This document shows positions 41,035-49,453 of a stretch of DNA of 64,000 nucleotides, piece by piece. Each line of letters starts with the position of its first letter. Position 1 is the first letter of the stretch. This DNA comes from Streptomyces venezuelae (lineage in GTDB: Bacteria > Actinomycetota > Actinomycetes > Streptomycetales > Streptomycetaceae). The position numbers and the translations under genes were made by a program. The notes under the pieces were generated by a model. The model saw only the letters and a list, made by a program, of their open reading frames with translations. It searched no databases and was not told the origin of the DNA. The DNA is taken from positions 868,001 through 932,000 of the forward strand of contig NZ_CP029189.1 in NCBI RefSeq assembly GCF_008642275.1. Reading direction: 5' to 3'.

Positions 41035-41946
41035 TCAGCTCCAGGAAGAGGGGGAGGGGAGGGTTGCGGGGTCGTTCCGTACGGTGATCCGGCGCAAGGC
41101 CAGTCCGAGCCAGCCGCGCATCGACGCCTCCGGGTGCCCGCCCGGGCCGCGGCCCGGCTGCAGGAACGCCCCGTGGCCCGTCTGCCGGAACTCCCGCAGG
41201 GCGACGTGCACCCCGGCCGCCCGCAGCAGGCGCCCGTAGTGGTGCACGTCGTCGCCGACGGGGTCGAGGTCGCCGGTGGCCATCACGGCCGGTGCGAGTC
41301 CACGCAGGTCGGTGGCCTCGAAGGGGGTGCTGTGGATCCGGGTGCCGTCCGCGGCGACGGGCCGGCCCGGGTGCCGGTAGTCCTCCCAGGCCGCCGTCAG
41401 GTAGGCGGCGGTGGGGAACATGTCCGGGAAGCGGTGGTACGAGGCCGCCGCGCAGCGGGGGTCCAGCGGCGGGTACGCCAGTACCTGCGCGGCCAGCGGC
41501 ACCCCGCGGTCGCGGCAGACGAGGGCGGCCGACGCGGCCAGGGTGCCGCCGGCGCTGTCGCCTCCCACGGCCAGGACGGGCGGGGCGCAGGTGGCGGCGG
41601 TCGAGGAGGCGGAGGAGGCGGCGGTGGACCGGGCGCCGGCGGGCCCGCCCGGCTGTTCCCCGGCCCAGGTCAGGGCGGACAGGATGTCCTCGACCATGGC
41701 CGGGTGGCGTACGTCCGGGGCCAGCCGGTAGTCCACGCTCACCACGCCGAAGCCGGAGTGGCGGGCGAGTTCGGCGGTGGCTCCGTGCCAGTCCTGGGCG
41801 GATCCGGCGCGCCAGCTGCCCCCATGGGCCCACACCAGCCAGCCCTGCGGTGAAGCGGTACCGGGCCGGTACACCCGGGCGGACAGGGGCCCGGACGGGG
41901 TGGGCACGGACACCTGCTCCCAGCTGACGACGGTGGGTGTGGCCAT
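41035..41946 (-). CDS. HSL-type alpha/beta hydrolase (esterase)
   Basis: A 303-residue esterase. The oxyanion motif is AHGGSW, the nucleophile elbow is GDSAGG, an Asp is in ATGDLDPVG, and the catalytic His is in TGHGAFLQ. This is the Abhydrolase_3/HSL family, which cleaves short-chain esters. The ATG at 41946 has AAAGGAAC upstream. It heads a three-gene operon. A possible operator, AAGGC-(6)-GCCTT at 42024-42039, lies about 80 bases upstream. Confidence 0.9.
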   Translation of the reverse strand: MATPTVVSWEQVSVPTPSGPLSARVYRPGTASPQGWLVWAHGGSWRAGSAQDWHGATAELARHSGFGVVSVDYRLAPDVRHPAMVEDILSALTWAGEQPGGPAGARSTAASSASSTAATCAPPVLAVGGDSAGGTLAASAALVCRDRGVPLAAQVLAYPPLDPRCAAASYHRFPDMFPTAAYLTAAWEDYRHPGRPVAADGTRIHSTPFEATDLRGLAPAVMATGDLDPVGDDVHHYGRLLRAAGVHVALREFRQTGHGAFLQPGRGPGGHPEASMRGWLGLALRRITVRNDPATLPSPSSWS

Positions 41947-42058
41947 CGGGGTTCCTTTCCATCGGTAGCCGGCGCTCGCGCCGGGCCCGGGGCCAACGTT
42001 CGCGGCCGGGGCAGGGCTGTCACAAGGCGGAGTTGCCTTAGTGGAGGCGGGCACTTCG

Positions 42059-43492
42059 TCAGCTGGGCTGCTTGGCGCGGAGGAAGAGGACGGTGGTGAG
42101 GATGCCGGCCACCACGATGGCGGTGTTCACGATGACCGCCGTGGTGATGCCCGCGTGGATGTCGGTGTTGGCGGCGGCGACCGCGGACATGATCGGTGTG
42201 CCCATCGTGATGCCGATCTGCTGGGTCATGGTCGCCAGACCGGTGGCCATGCCCTGCTCGTGGTCCGGCAGACCCGTCGTCGCCGTCACCATGAACCCGA
42301 CGATCACCAGCATGTTGCCGACACCACCGGCGAACGTCGCGACGAGCAGCAGCCACATGGACGCCGACGTCTCACCCAGCGCGACCAGACTCAGCGTCGC
42401 GACCGCCTGCAGCACACCACCGATGATCAGCGTCGACCGTGTGCCCACCGCACCGATCACCCGCGGTGCGATCGAGCCACCGATCACCGTGCCGACACCC
42501 AGCACACCGAACGACAGACCAGCCGTCAGCGGCGAGAAGTCCAGCACCTCCTGCAGGTAGAGCGTCATCAGGAAGACCAGGCTGGTCTCGGTGAGGAACG
42601 CGATCAGACCCGCGATGTTGCCCCACGCCACCGTCTTCTTCTTCAACACCGACACCGGCACCAGCGGAGCCGACGACTTCGCCTCGATCGCGTAGAAGGC
42701 GATCAGCAGCACCACACCGGCGACCAGCCAGCCCAGCGCCGATCCCGAACCCCAACCGTGCTCACCCGCCTGCGTCAACCCGTAGATCAGCGCCAGCAGA
42801 CCCAGCGTCACCGCCGTGGCTCCGGGCACGTCCAGCTTCGGACGCACCGACGGACGCGACTCCTTGATCACCGTCGGAGCGATGAACAACACCGCCAGCG
42901 CCACCGGCACGTTGATGAAGAACGCCCACCGCCACGACAGCAGGTCCGTCAGAACGCCACCGAGGATGGCGCCCGTGGTGAACCCCGCCGACATCAGAGC
43001 ACCGTTGAGACCCAGCGCCTTCTGCCGCAGCGGCCCCTCCGGGAACGACGTCGTCAGCAGCGACAGACCGGCTGGCGTGACCGCCGCCGTCGCCAGACCC
43101 TGGAACACCCGCGCCGCGATCAGCATCTCCGGCGAGGTCGCCAGACCACCCGCCAGCGAGGACAGACCCAGCACCGCAAGCCCCACCAGGAACAGCCGGC
43201 GCCGACCGAACAGATCCGCCACCCGCCCGAACAGCAGGGTGAAACCGGCCGCACACAGCGCGAACGACGTCGCGATCCACTGCAGGTTCGACAAGGAGAA
43301 ACCGAGCCCGTCACCGATCACCGGCAACGCCACGTTCAGAATCGAAAAATCGACCGCCAGCATGAACTGCGCCACCAGCAGCACCACGAGAACCAACCTG
43401 AGGCGCCCGTCCAGCCGAACGGGGCCTTCGGCTCCTCCCCCTTCCCCTGCACCCGCGTCAACACGCGCTCCCTCGACAACCGACATCGCCAT
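42059..43492 (-). CDS. MFS drug exporter (EmrB/QacA, 14-TM type)
   Basis: A 477-residue transporter with about 14 membrane segments. Motif A is GRVADLFGRRRLFLVG and motif C is PAGLSLLTTSFPEGP-like; the protein opens with MLAVDFSILNVALPVIGDGL, the DHA2 signature. It exports drugs or endogenous compounds by proton antiport. The coding sequence is, by eye, lower in G+C (about 65-68%) than neighbours and has more T-ending codons, suggesting recent transfer or different codon history. Of two ATGs (43492, 43486) the second has the better spacing from AAAGGA. Confidence 0.92.
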   Translation of the reverse strand: MAMSVVEGARVDAGAGEGGGAEGPVRLDGRLRLVLVVLLVAQFMLAVDFSILNVALPVIGDGLGFSLSNLQWIATSFALCAAGFTLLFGRVADLFGRRRLFLVGLAVLGLSSLAGGLATSPEMLIAARVFQGLATAAVTPAGLSLLTTSFPEGPLRQKALGLNGALMSAGFTTGAILGGVLTDLLSWRWAFFINVPVALAVLFIAPTVIKESRPSVRPKLDVPGATAVTLGLLALIYGLTQAGEHGWGSGSALGWLVAGVVLLIAFYAIEAKSSAPLVPVSVLKKKTVAWGNIAGLIAFLTETSLVFLMTLYLQEVLDFSPLTAGLSFGVLGVGTVIGGSIAPRVIGAVGTRSTLIIGGVLQAVATLSLVALGETSASMWLLLVATFAGGVGNMLVIVGFMVTATTGLPDHEQGMATGLATMTQQIGITMGTPIMSAVAAANTDIHAGITTAVIVNTAIVVAGILTTVLFLRAKQPS

Positions 43493-43514
43493 ACATCCTT
43501 TCGATCACAACTGA

Positions 43515-43533
43515 GGCCTTCGGCTCGAAGGCC
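43515..43533 (-). terminator. Short perfect hairpin between the ParB-like and MFS genes
   Basis: GGCCTTCG (43515-43522), GCT, CGAAGGCC (43526-43533) form a perfect stem. It lies after the ParB-like stop at 43556 and before the exporter start at 43492. It could be a terminator or an operator controlling the exporter. Confidence 0.45.
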
Positions 43534-43555
43534 GGTACTCGCCGGGGAAGCCGGC

Positions 43556-44527
43556 TCAGGCAGGGGGCGGCGCCGAGGCGCGGCGCCGGAGTTCTTCGGA
43601 GAGTTCCTGCCAGTCCCGTGCGCACTGGGCGGCCGCGGCGGCCGCCGTCTCCACGCGGTACGGGGGTATTGCGGCGACGATCCGCTCCCACTGGCGCAGT
43701 CCGCTCACCTGGAGGTCGAGCATGCGGAGCAGCAGCCTGCCCGCATCGCTCAGCCTGAGCAGGGGGTCCTTGCACAGGCTGGTGACCAGTGCGGGCAGTG
43801 GCTGCCCCCGGACCCGGGCGGGGACCGGGGGCGGTGCGGGGGCCTGGGTGCCCGCGGAGCGGCGCTGGGCGGCCGGTACGGGGTCCGCACCGGCTCCGAT
43901 CCGGCGCCGTACGTCCCGCACGGTCGACGGCGCGATGCCCGCCTCCCGCGCGATCTGCCGCAGCGACGCGGTGGGACGGCCGGCCAGCAGCCGGGCCGCG
44001 GCCTCCCGGCCGCGGACCGGATCGGCGGGCCGGACGCGGCCGTCCTGGCCGACGCGGCCCGGTGGGGCGGGCCCGGGAGCCTCGCGGCGCCGTAGTGCCC
44101 CGACGGTCTTGCCCGCCAGCCCGGTGCGCCGCGCGATGCCGCGGTCGGACCAGTCGGGGTGGGACCGCAGGATCCGCAGCGCCGCGGCGGTCCGTTCGGC
44201 ATGGGTCAGCGGGAGCCCGTGACTGATGTTGGCCTCGACCGAGAGCACGAACGCGTCCTCGGCGCTGCCGTCGAAGTACGTCACCGCCACCGTGTCCTGC
44301 CCGCGCAGCAGGGCCGCCCGCAGCCGGTGCGTGCCGTCGATGATCCGCATGGTGGGCCGGTGCACGAGCAGCGGCGGCAGCGTCCGGACGGACTGGGCGA
44401 GGGCCTGTGCATGGCTCTCGTCCACCCGGACGGTGCGGGGGGAATCCGCGTCGAGCAGTGCGCCGACCGGAACCTCGGCCGCGACGGCGGGGGTTGGCGT
44501 CGCGGGCCGCGGGTTCGGCTCGTCCAT
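43556..44527 (-). CDS. ParB/StrR-like DNA-binding transcriptional regulator
   Basis: A 323-residue protein with an N-terminal ParB-like domain (VPVGALLDADSPRTVRVD, PLLVHRPTMRIIDGTHRLRAA), a helix-turn-helix (WSDRGIARRTGLAGKTVGALRRR) and a second (SLRQIAREAGIAPSTVRDVRR). This is the layout of StrR/NovG-type pathway regulators of antibiotic clusters, not of chromosome partitioning. The ATG at 44527 has AAGGAGG eight bases upstream. Its promoter region carries two AT-rich palindromes, suggesting control by a butyrolactone-type repressor. Confidence 0.85.
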   Translation of the reverse strand: MDEPNPRPATPTPAVAAEVPVGALLDADSPRTVRVDESHAQALAQSVRTLPPLLVHRPTMRIIDGTHRLRAALLRGQDTVAVTYFDGSAEDAFVLSVEANISHGLPLTHAERTAAALRILRSHPDWSDRGIARRTGLAGKTVGALRRREAPGPAPPGRVGQDGRVRPADPVRGREAAARLLAGRPTASLRQIAREAGIAPSTVRDVRRRIGAGADPVPAAQRRSAGTQAPAPPPVPARVRGQPLPALVTSLCKDPLLRLSDAGRLLLRMLDLQVSGLRQWERIVAAIPPYRVETAAAAAAQCARDWQELSEELRRRASAPPPA

Positions 44528-44598
44528 GTAGTTCACCTCCTTCTCCGCACTCGGTGCTTCGGACGCCGCTCCGATCGGTGGAGCGGCGCCCGAGAAGA

Positions 44599-44627
44599 AA
44601 TTACGTAATTACCGTTCGGTAACCAAT
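44599..44627 (-). promoter_or_regulatory. Twin palindromes overlapping a vegetative-type promoter
   Basis: AATTACGTAATT (44599-44610) is a perfect palindrome, and TTACCG-TT-CGGTAA (44609-44622) abuts it. On the minus strand TTGGTT (about 44627-44622), 17 bases, TAATTT forms a strong -35/-10 pair for the ParB/StrR-like gene. The AT-rich island is striking in this genome; CGGTAA half-sites recall ArpA-type operators. Confidence 0.6.
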
Positions 44628-44682
44628 CGCGAGGCCGAACCCCGCTGAGATCTGGGCAAGTTGGCGAAGGAGTGCCTGGTCG

Positions 44683-44717
44683 GGTGGGCGACCGCGGAAC
44701 TTCCCCGGTCGCCCACC
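44683..44717 (-). terminator. Hairpin after galU
   Basis: GGTGGGCGACC (44683-44693) and GGTCGCCCACC (44707-44717) form a perfect 11-base stem with a 13-base loop, starting 11 bases after the galU stop codon. Confidence 0.75.
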
Positions 44718-44727
44718 GGGCGGCCGC

Positions 44728-45636
44728 TCAGACCCCCGCGAGCTCCTCGGATCGGACGAACTCCCTGAGCCAGGAGACGAATTCGGGGCCGAGGTCGGCA
44801 CGCTCACAGGCGAGCCGGACCGTCGCGCGCAGGTACTCGGCGCGGTCCCCGGTGTCGTAGCGCCGGCCGGAGAAGACGACGCCGTGCACGGGGCGTCCGG
44901 CGTGGACCAGCGTGCGCAGGGCATCGGTCAGCTGGATCTCGCCGCCGCGCCCCGGGGTGGTGTTCCGCAGGACCTCGAAGATCTCGGGGTCGAGCAGGTA
45001 GCGGCCGATGACGGCCAGGTTGCTGGGGGCCGTACCGGGCTCCGGCTTCTCCACCAGCTCGGTGACGCGCACGCCGTCGCCGCCGCCCGCCGAACGCTCC
45101 ACCGCGGCGCATCCGTACTGGTGGATCGCCTGCGGATGCACCTCCATGAGGGCCACGACACTGCCTCCGAGCCGCTCCCGCACCTCGGCCATGCGGGCGA
45201 GCAGGGGGTCGCGGGGGTCGATCAGGTCGTCGGCCAGGAGGACGGCGAAGGGCTCGCGGCCGACGTGGGGCGCGGCGCACAGGACGGCGTGCCCGAGACC
45301 CTTGGGGTCCCGCTGGCGCACGTAGTGGATGTCGGCGAGTTCGGTCGAGGCGCAGACGCTCCTGAGTTTGTCCTGATCACCGCGGCGCTGGAGGGCCTCC
45401 TCCAGCTCGTGGTTGCGGTCGAAGTGGTCTTCCAGCGGCCGCTTGTTGCGTCCGGTGACCATGAGGATGTCGGACATCCCCGCCGCGACGGCCTCCTCCA
45501 CCACGTACTGGATGGCCGGCTTGTCGACCACCGGAAGCATTTCCTTCGGGGTGGCCTTGGTCAGCGGGAGGAATCGCGTCCCGAGTCCGGCGGCGGGGAT
45601 CACTGCTTTGGTTATCCGGTGAGGTGTGGAATTCAT
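44728..45636 (-). CDS. galU: UTP-glucose-1-phosphate uridylyltransferase
   Basis: A 302-residue nucleotidyltransferase that makes UDP-glucose from UTP and glucose-1-phosphate. It has the full GLGTRFLPLTKATPKEMLPV signature, VDKPAIQYVVEEAV, and the GLGHAVLCAAPHVG and VEKPEPGTAPSNLAVIGRY segments. It is complete and looks functional. Its location inside a butyrolactone regulatory island, next to phosphomannomutase, suggests a dedicated copy for a sugar-bearing product, though it could be the housekeeping gene. The ribosome site is weak. Confidence 0.93.
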   Translation of the reverse strand: MNSTPHRITKAVIPAAGLGTRFLPLTKATPKEMLPVVDKPAIQYVVEEAVAAGMSDILMVTGRNKRPLEDHFDRNHELEEALQRRGDQDKLRSVCASTELADIHYVRQRDPKGLGHAVLCAAPHVGREPFAVLLADDLIDPRDPLLARMAEVRERLGGSVVALMEVHPQAIHQYGCAAVERSAGGGDGVRVTELVEKPEPGTAPSNLAVIGRYLLDPEIFEVLRNTTPGRGGEIQLTDALRTLVHAGRPVHGVVFSGRRYDTGDRAEYLRATVRLACERADLGPEFVSWLREFVRSEELAGV

Positions 45637-45693
45637 GCCACCGACGCTAGGGCGATCTGCCTCCCGTCGGTTCGAATTACCTCGCCTTTCTTC

Positions 45694-46302
45694 CTACTTG
45701 GGCATTTCCGGGGCCGCCGGAACGGCAGCGATGCCCCGCCGGACGAGCCGCCACAGCTCTCTGAGCTCGCCGGTCACCGCGCCGGGGTGCTCGCCCCGGC
45801 CCCGGCGCACCCGGGTGACGACGCCACCCACCAGATGCGCCGTCAGCAGGGTGACCGGGCTCGGGTCCACCTCCGGGTCCAGCTGACCCTGCTCCGCGGC
45901 CTGTTCCAGCAGCTCCTTGACGTCTGGAAGCCAGCAGCCGCACCAGTCGGGTCCGGCGCCCACCCGTTCCTGGGTGAGGCGCGCCGCGGCGCGCACGGCC
46001 GCGTCCGTCTCGATCAGCCGGCCGAGGGCCAGCACCAGCGCGGAAACCGTGTCCAGCGCCGGGCCGCCACGGGCCGTCACCCCTTCGACCACTCTCCGGG
46101 TGGCGGCCCGCCCCGAATCCTCGACGGCCGAGGCCAACTCCCCTTTCGCCGAGAAGTGAAAAGTGAGAGCCCCGATCGAAATACCGGCGGAGCGGCTCAG
46201 CCGGGAAAGCGAGGTCCCGTCGTACCCGTTGCGGTCGAATTCAGCGGCGGCCACCGAGATCAGATGATTACGGGTGCGTACGCCGCGCTCTTGCTTCACC
46301 AC
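45694..46302 (-). CDS. ArpA-family TetR regulator (butyrolactone receptor or pseudo-receptor)
   Basis: A 202-residue TetR protein. The start VVKQERGVRTRNHLISVAAA and the helix-turn-helix SLSRLSRSAGISIGALTFHF are characteristic of ArpA/ScbR-type receptors, and a Trp-containing GPDWCGCWLPDVKELLEQ matches the receptor ligand-pocket helix. A second family member lies at 50407-51132, so this one may be a pseudo-receptor (ScbR2-like). GTG at 46302 was chosen over GTG 46335 by family comparison. It is divergent from the IS701-like gene. Confidence 0.85.
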   Translation of the reverse strand: MVKQERGVRTRNHLISVAAAEFDRNGYDGTSLSRLSRSAGISIGALTFHFSAKGELASAVEDSGRAATRRVVEGVTARGGPALDTVSALVLALGRLIETDAAVRAAARLTQERVGAGPDWCGCWLPDVKELLEQAAEQGQLDPEVDPSPVTLLTAHLVGGVVTRVRRGRGEHPGAVTGELRELWRLVRRGIAAVPAAPEMPK

Positions 46303-46620
46303 TGCACTATCACTGCCATCCAGGTCGTTCCTCACGAGCCATCGCGCCCCGCACGGAGATGGCTGCCTCCAGCGTCACCCCGGCACCGGCCGCGGACAAC
46401 GCCGACTTGACGAAGAAGCACCCATGCCCCACCTCGCCGGGGGGGGCGGCCCGGAAGGGCTGCGGCACGGCTCCGGCGCGGGAGCCGCTGTCCTCCGGAC
46501 CCCAACGTGCCGAAGTCGTGGCCGGAGCGCCATGGGTTCGCTAGAAAAAAAACGAACGTTCTGTATTCTATGACTGCTACCGACGGCGCATGCCGACGTC
46601 CGCAGTGGAGGGGGAGACAG
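46303..46620. other. Intergenic region between divergent TetR and IS701-like genes
   Basis: A stretch of 318 bases. A 61-codon open frame (46359-46544) ending just before the ARE-like box shows no family signature and Pro/Ala-rich bias, and is not annotated as a gene. The box AAAAAAAACGAAC... at 46545 is the only clear element. No terminator was found. Confidence 0.5.
46545..46571 (+). promoter_or_regulatory. ARE-like butyrolactone-receptor box 1
   Basis: Eight A residues, then CGAACGTTC and TGTATTCTA. The centre GAACGTTC is palindromic and the arms AAAAACGAAC / GTTCTGTATT are imperfectly inverted. About 22 of 27 bases match a second box at 51154. It begins 76 bases before the IS701-like start, the expected place for operator control by an ArpA-type repressor. 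Confidence 0.6.
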
Positions 46621-47820
46621 ATGACGACACGGACGAGGACCAGAGCCCTGGCTGCCGGCGACACCGCCCTGGCCGACTTCACCGAGCGCCTCTTCGGTCA
46701 CTTACCGAGAGCCGACCAGCGGCGCTGGGCCCGGGTCTACCTGCAGGGGCTGCTCACGACCCCGGGCAAAAAATCCGTACGCAGGCTCGCGGCGTCCGTC
46801 ACCGACTCGCCCACGGCCTCCCAGTCCCTGCAGCAGTTCATCAACGCGAGCCCCTGGGACTGGAATCCGGCCCGTACCGAACTGCTCCGGTGGGTGGAGG
46901 AACGACACCCCGTGCGGGCCTGGACGATCGGGCAGGTCTGCTTCCCCAAACGCGGTGAGCACTCGGTCGGCGTGCACCGCCGCTTCGACCCGGTCGCCGG
47001 ACGCATCGTCAACTGCCAGTTGGGCTTCTGCCTCTTCCTGTCCCTGGACGGCATGAGCGTGCCCGTCGACTGGCGGCTGGCACTGCCCGAGGCCTGGGCG
47101 GCGGATCCCGTCCTGCGCCGCCGGGCACGCGTCTCCCCCGAGGTCGTGCACCAGGCGCCGGAGGCCCTCGTACTGGAGCTCGTCGACTCGATCGCCGCCC
47201 GCACCTCGTCGGCGCGTCCTCCCGTGGTCGCCGACCTCAGCCGCCTCGCCGGCGCCGCCGCCCTGATCGGCGTGCTCGGCCGCCGCGGGCACGACTTCCT
47301 CGTGTCCGTACCGCCCGCTCTCCCGGTCCGCGCCGCCGCCCTGGCCCACGGCCCCGATCCCGCGCGGGCGCCCGGGCGCGGGGAGACCACCGCGGGCGAC
47401 TTCGCCCGGCTGGGCAACACCAGCCACCCGTACGCCACGCCGCTCACCGGGCCCGACGCGCGTGCGCGGCGGCAGCGCATCCACTCGGCGCTGGTCCGGG
47501 TGCCGGACGGGGATGCGGCGGGGCGGGGGGCTCAGCAGATCTACCGGCTGTTCGGCGAGCGGCGGCCGGACCGGCGGGGCGGCGGGCCCGTCTGGCTCAC
47601 CAACATGAACCGCCACCGGATGGACGACCTGCTGCACCTGGTGCGGGGGGCGGCCCGGTCCACGGCGGTACTCGGCTCGCTGGCCGACGAGTTCGGGCTC
47701 CTCGATTTCGAGGGCCGGTCCTTCCCGGGCTGGCACCACCACATGACGCTGATGTCGGCGGCCTACGCGTACGCGTATGCGGTGCGGGAACCCGGGCAGG
47801 GCGGGCGGCGGTCCGCCTGA
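46621..47820 (+). CDS. IS701-type transposase relative with degenerate DDE site
   Basis: A 399-residue protein of the IS701 fold. Retained segments: HSVGV near residue 113, PVDWRLALP near 150, VVADLSRL near 203 and LDFEGRSFPGWHHHMTL at 361. The first catalytic Asp (IDDTGF in active enzymes) reads TIGQVCF and the segment that should carry the catalytic Glu reads AARSTAVLGSLADEF, so activity is unlikely. No terminal inverted repeats flank it. Codon 28 is TTA, so expression should need the bldA tRNA. GGAGGGGGAG precedes the ATG. It is probably domesticated as a DNA-binding regulator. Confidence 0.8.
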   Translation: MTTRTRTRALAAGDTALADFTERLFGHLPRADQRRWARVYLQGLLTTPGKKSVRRLAASVTDSPTASQSLQQFINASPWDWNPARTELLRWVEERHPVRAWTIGQVCFPKRGEHSVGVHRRFDPVAGRIVNCQLGFCLFLSLDGMSVPVDWRLALPEAWAADPVLRRRARVSPEVVHQAPEALVLELVDSIAARTSSARPPVVADLSRLAGAAALIGVLGRRGHDFLVSVPPALPVRAAALAHGPDPARAPGRGETTAGDFARLGNTSHPYATPLTGPDARARRQRIHSALVRVPDGDAAGRGAQQIYRLFGERRPDRRGGGPVWLTNMNRHRMDDLLHLVRGAARSTAVLGSLADEFGLLDFEGRSFPGWHHHMTLMSAAYAYAYAVREPGQGGRRSA

Positions 47821-47979
47821 GCAGGCGTGGCCCGGGGGAACCAGGCCGCGCCGGGCAGCGGGCTCCGCCCGGACCCTCCCCCGGCCACCGCCGGACCGGA
47901 GGTGTCCCCTGCTCGAACGCCGGCGGGGCTGGATGACGGGCGGAGCCCGGATACCGGGTGCGGGACGGGCCCGGTGGGG

Positions 47980-49347
47980 TCAGCCGCGGATGAGGGCGAG
48001 GACCTCGTCGCGGACCTTCGCCAGCGTCGCCTCGTCCCGGGCCTCCACGTTCAGGCGCAGCAGCGGCTCGGTGTTGGAGGCGCGGACGTTGAACCACCAG
48101 TCGCCGGCCGTGGCGGTCAGACCGTCCAGCTCGTCGATCGTGACACCCTCCGCGTCACCGTAGGCGGCCTTCACCGCCGCCAGGCGCCCCGCCTGGTCGT
48201 CGACCGTGGAGTTGATCTCCCCCGAGCCCGCGTACCGGTCGTAGGAGGCCACCAGCTCCGACAGCGGACCGTCCTGGCCGCCCAGCGCCGCCAGCACGTG
48301 CAGCGCCGCCAGCATGCCGGTGTCCGCGTTCCAGAAGTCCCTGAAGTAGTAGTGCGCCGAGTGCTCGCCGCCGAAGATCGCACCCGTCCTGGCCATCTCC
48401 TCCTTGATGAACGAGTGGCCGACGCGGGTGCGGACCGGGGTGCCGCCGCTCTCCCGCACCACCTCCGGCACCGACCACGAGGTGATCAGGTTGTGGATCA
48501 CCGTGCCCGACCCTCCGTTGCGGGCCAGCTCGCGCGCCGCGACCAGTGCCGTGATCGCCGACGGCGAGACCCCGACACCCCGCTCGTCCACGATGAAACA
48601 GCGGTCCGCGTCCCCGTCGAACGCGATACCCAGGTCCGCGCCCTCCGCCAGGACCCGGGCCTGCAGGTCCACGATGTTCTTCGGGTCCAGCGGATTCGCC
48701 TCGTGGTTCGGGAACGTCCCGTCCAGCTCGAAGTACATCTGCGTGACGTCCAGCGGCAGTCCCTCGAAGACGGTCGGGACCGTGTGGCCCCCCATCCCGT
48801 TGCCCGCGTCCACCACCACCTTCAGCGGACGGATCGACGCCAGGTCGACCAGGCCCTTCAGGTGGGCGGCGTACCCGGGGAGGGAGTCCTGCTCCGTGAC
48901 CGTGCCCGCCGCCGTCCCGGCCGGAACCGCGGGTGCGCCCTCCTCGGACCACTTCTCCACCAGCTCACGGATCTGCGACAGACCCGTGTCCTGACCGACC
49001 GGGGCGGCACCGGCGCGGCACAGCTTGATGCCGTTGTACTTGGCCGGATTGTGCGAGGCCGTGAACATCGCACCCGGCAGGTCCAGCGCACCCGACGCGT
49101 AGTACAGCTGGTCCGTCGAACACAGGCCGATCAGTGTCACGTCCACCCCGCGCGCGGCCGCGCCGCGGGCGAACGCCGCCGACAGGCCCGGCGAGGAGGG
49201 GCGCATGTCATGACCGATCACGATCGCCGACGCGCCCACGACCTCCACGAACGCGGCACCGAACAACTCGGCCAGCGACTCGTCCCACTCGTCCGGCACG
49301 ACACCACGCACGTCATACGCCTTGACGATGTTCGAAAGGTCGGACAT
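47980..49347 (-). CDS. manB: Phosphomannomutase/phosphoglucomutase
   Basis: A 455-residue alpha-D-phosphohexomutase. The phosphoserine loop is MFTASHNPAKYNG, the metal loop is FDGDADRCF, sugar-specificity residues are near FGGEHSAHYYFRD, and the phosphate-binding loop is VRASNTEPLLRL. It converts mannose-6-phosphate to mannose-1-phosphate, or the glucose equivalent, for nucleotide-sugar synthesis. The ATG at 49347 has AAGGAG five bases upstream. It is convergent with the IS701-like gene and complements the galU gene of this island. Confidence 0.93.
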   Translation of the reverse strand: MSDLSNIVKAYDVRGVVPDEWDESLAELFGAAFVEVVGASAIVIGHDMRPSSPGLSAAFARGAAARGVDVTLIGLCSTDQLYYASGALDLPGAMFTASHNPAKYNGIKLCRAGAAPVGQDTGLSQIRELVEKWSEEGAPAVPAGTAAGTVTEQDSLPGYAAHLKGLVDLASIRPLKVVVDAGNGMGGHTVPTVFEGLPLDVTQMYFELDGTFPNHEANPLDPKNIVDLQARVLAEGADLGIAFDGDADRCFIVDERGVGVSPSAITALVAARELARNGGSGTVIHNLITSWSVPEVVRESGGTPVRTRVGHSFIKEEMARTGAIFGGEHSAHYYFRDFWNADTGMLAALHVLAALGGQDGPLSELVASYDRYAGSGEINSTVDDQAGRLAAVKAAYGDAEGVTIDELDGLTATAGDWWFNVRASNTEPLLRLNVEARDEATLAKVRDEVLALIRG

Positions 49348-49453
49348 TTCCACTCCTTCAGGGGGTGACCGGCTGTGCTTCGGACGCTACCCGCCGCCCT
49401 GCCCGACACAGCCCGACCACGCCCCATCCCACTGAGGCTTTGGCAGATCGCCG

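Noticed and set aside
42041..44095. Long plus-strand open frame of 684 codons opposite the exporter and ParB-like genes
   Set aside because: It is antisense to two well-supported genes, its translation is Arg/His-rich without domain features, and no ribosome site supports it.
46359..46544. Short frame of 61 codons ending just before ARE box 1
   Set aside because: No family signature, Pro/Ala bias and weak start context; not enough support for a gene.
46621..47820. Calling the IS701-like gene an active insertion sequence
   Set aside because: No terminal inverted repeats, no target duplication and degenerate catalytic positions.
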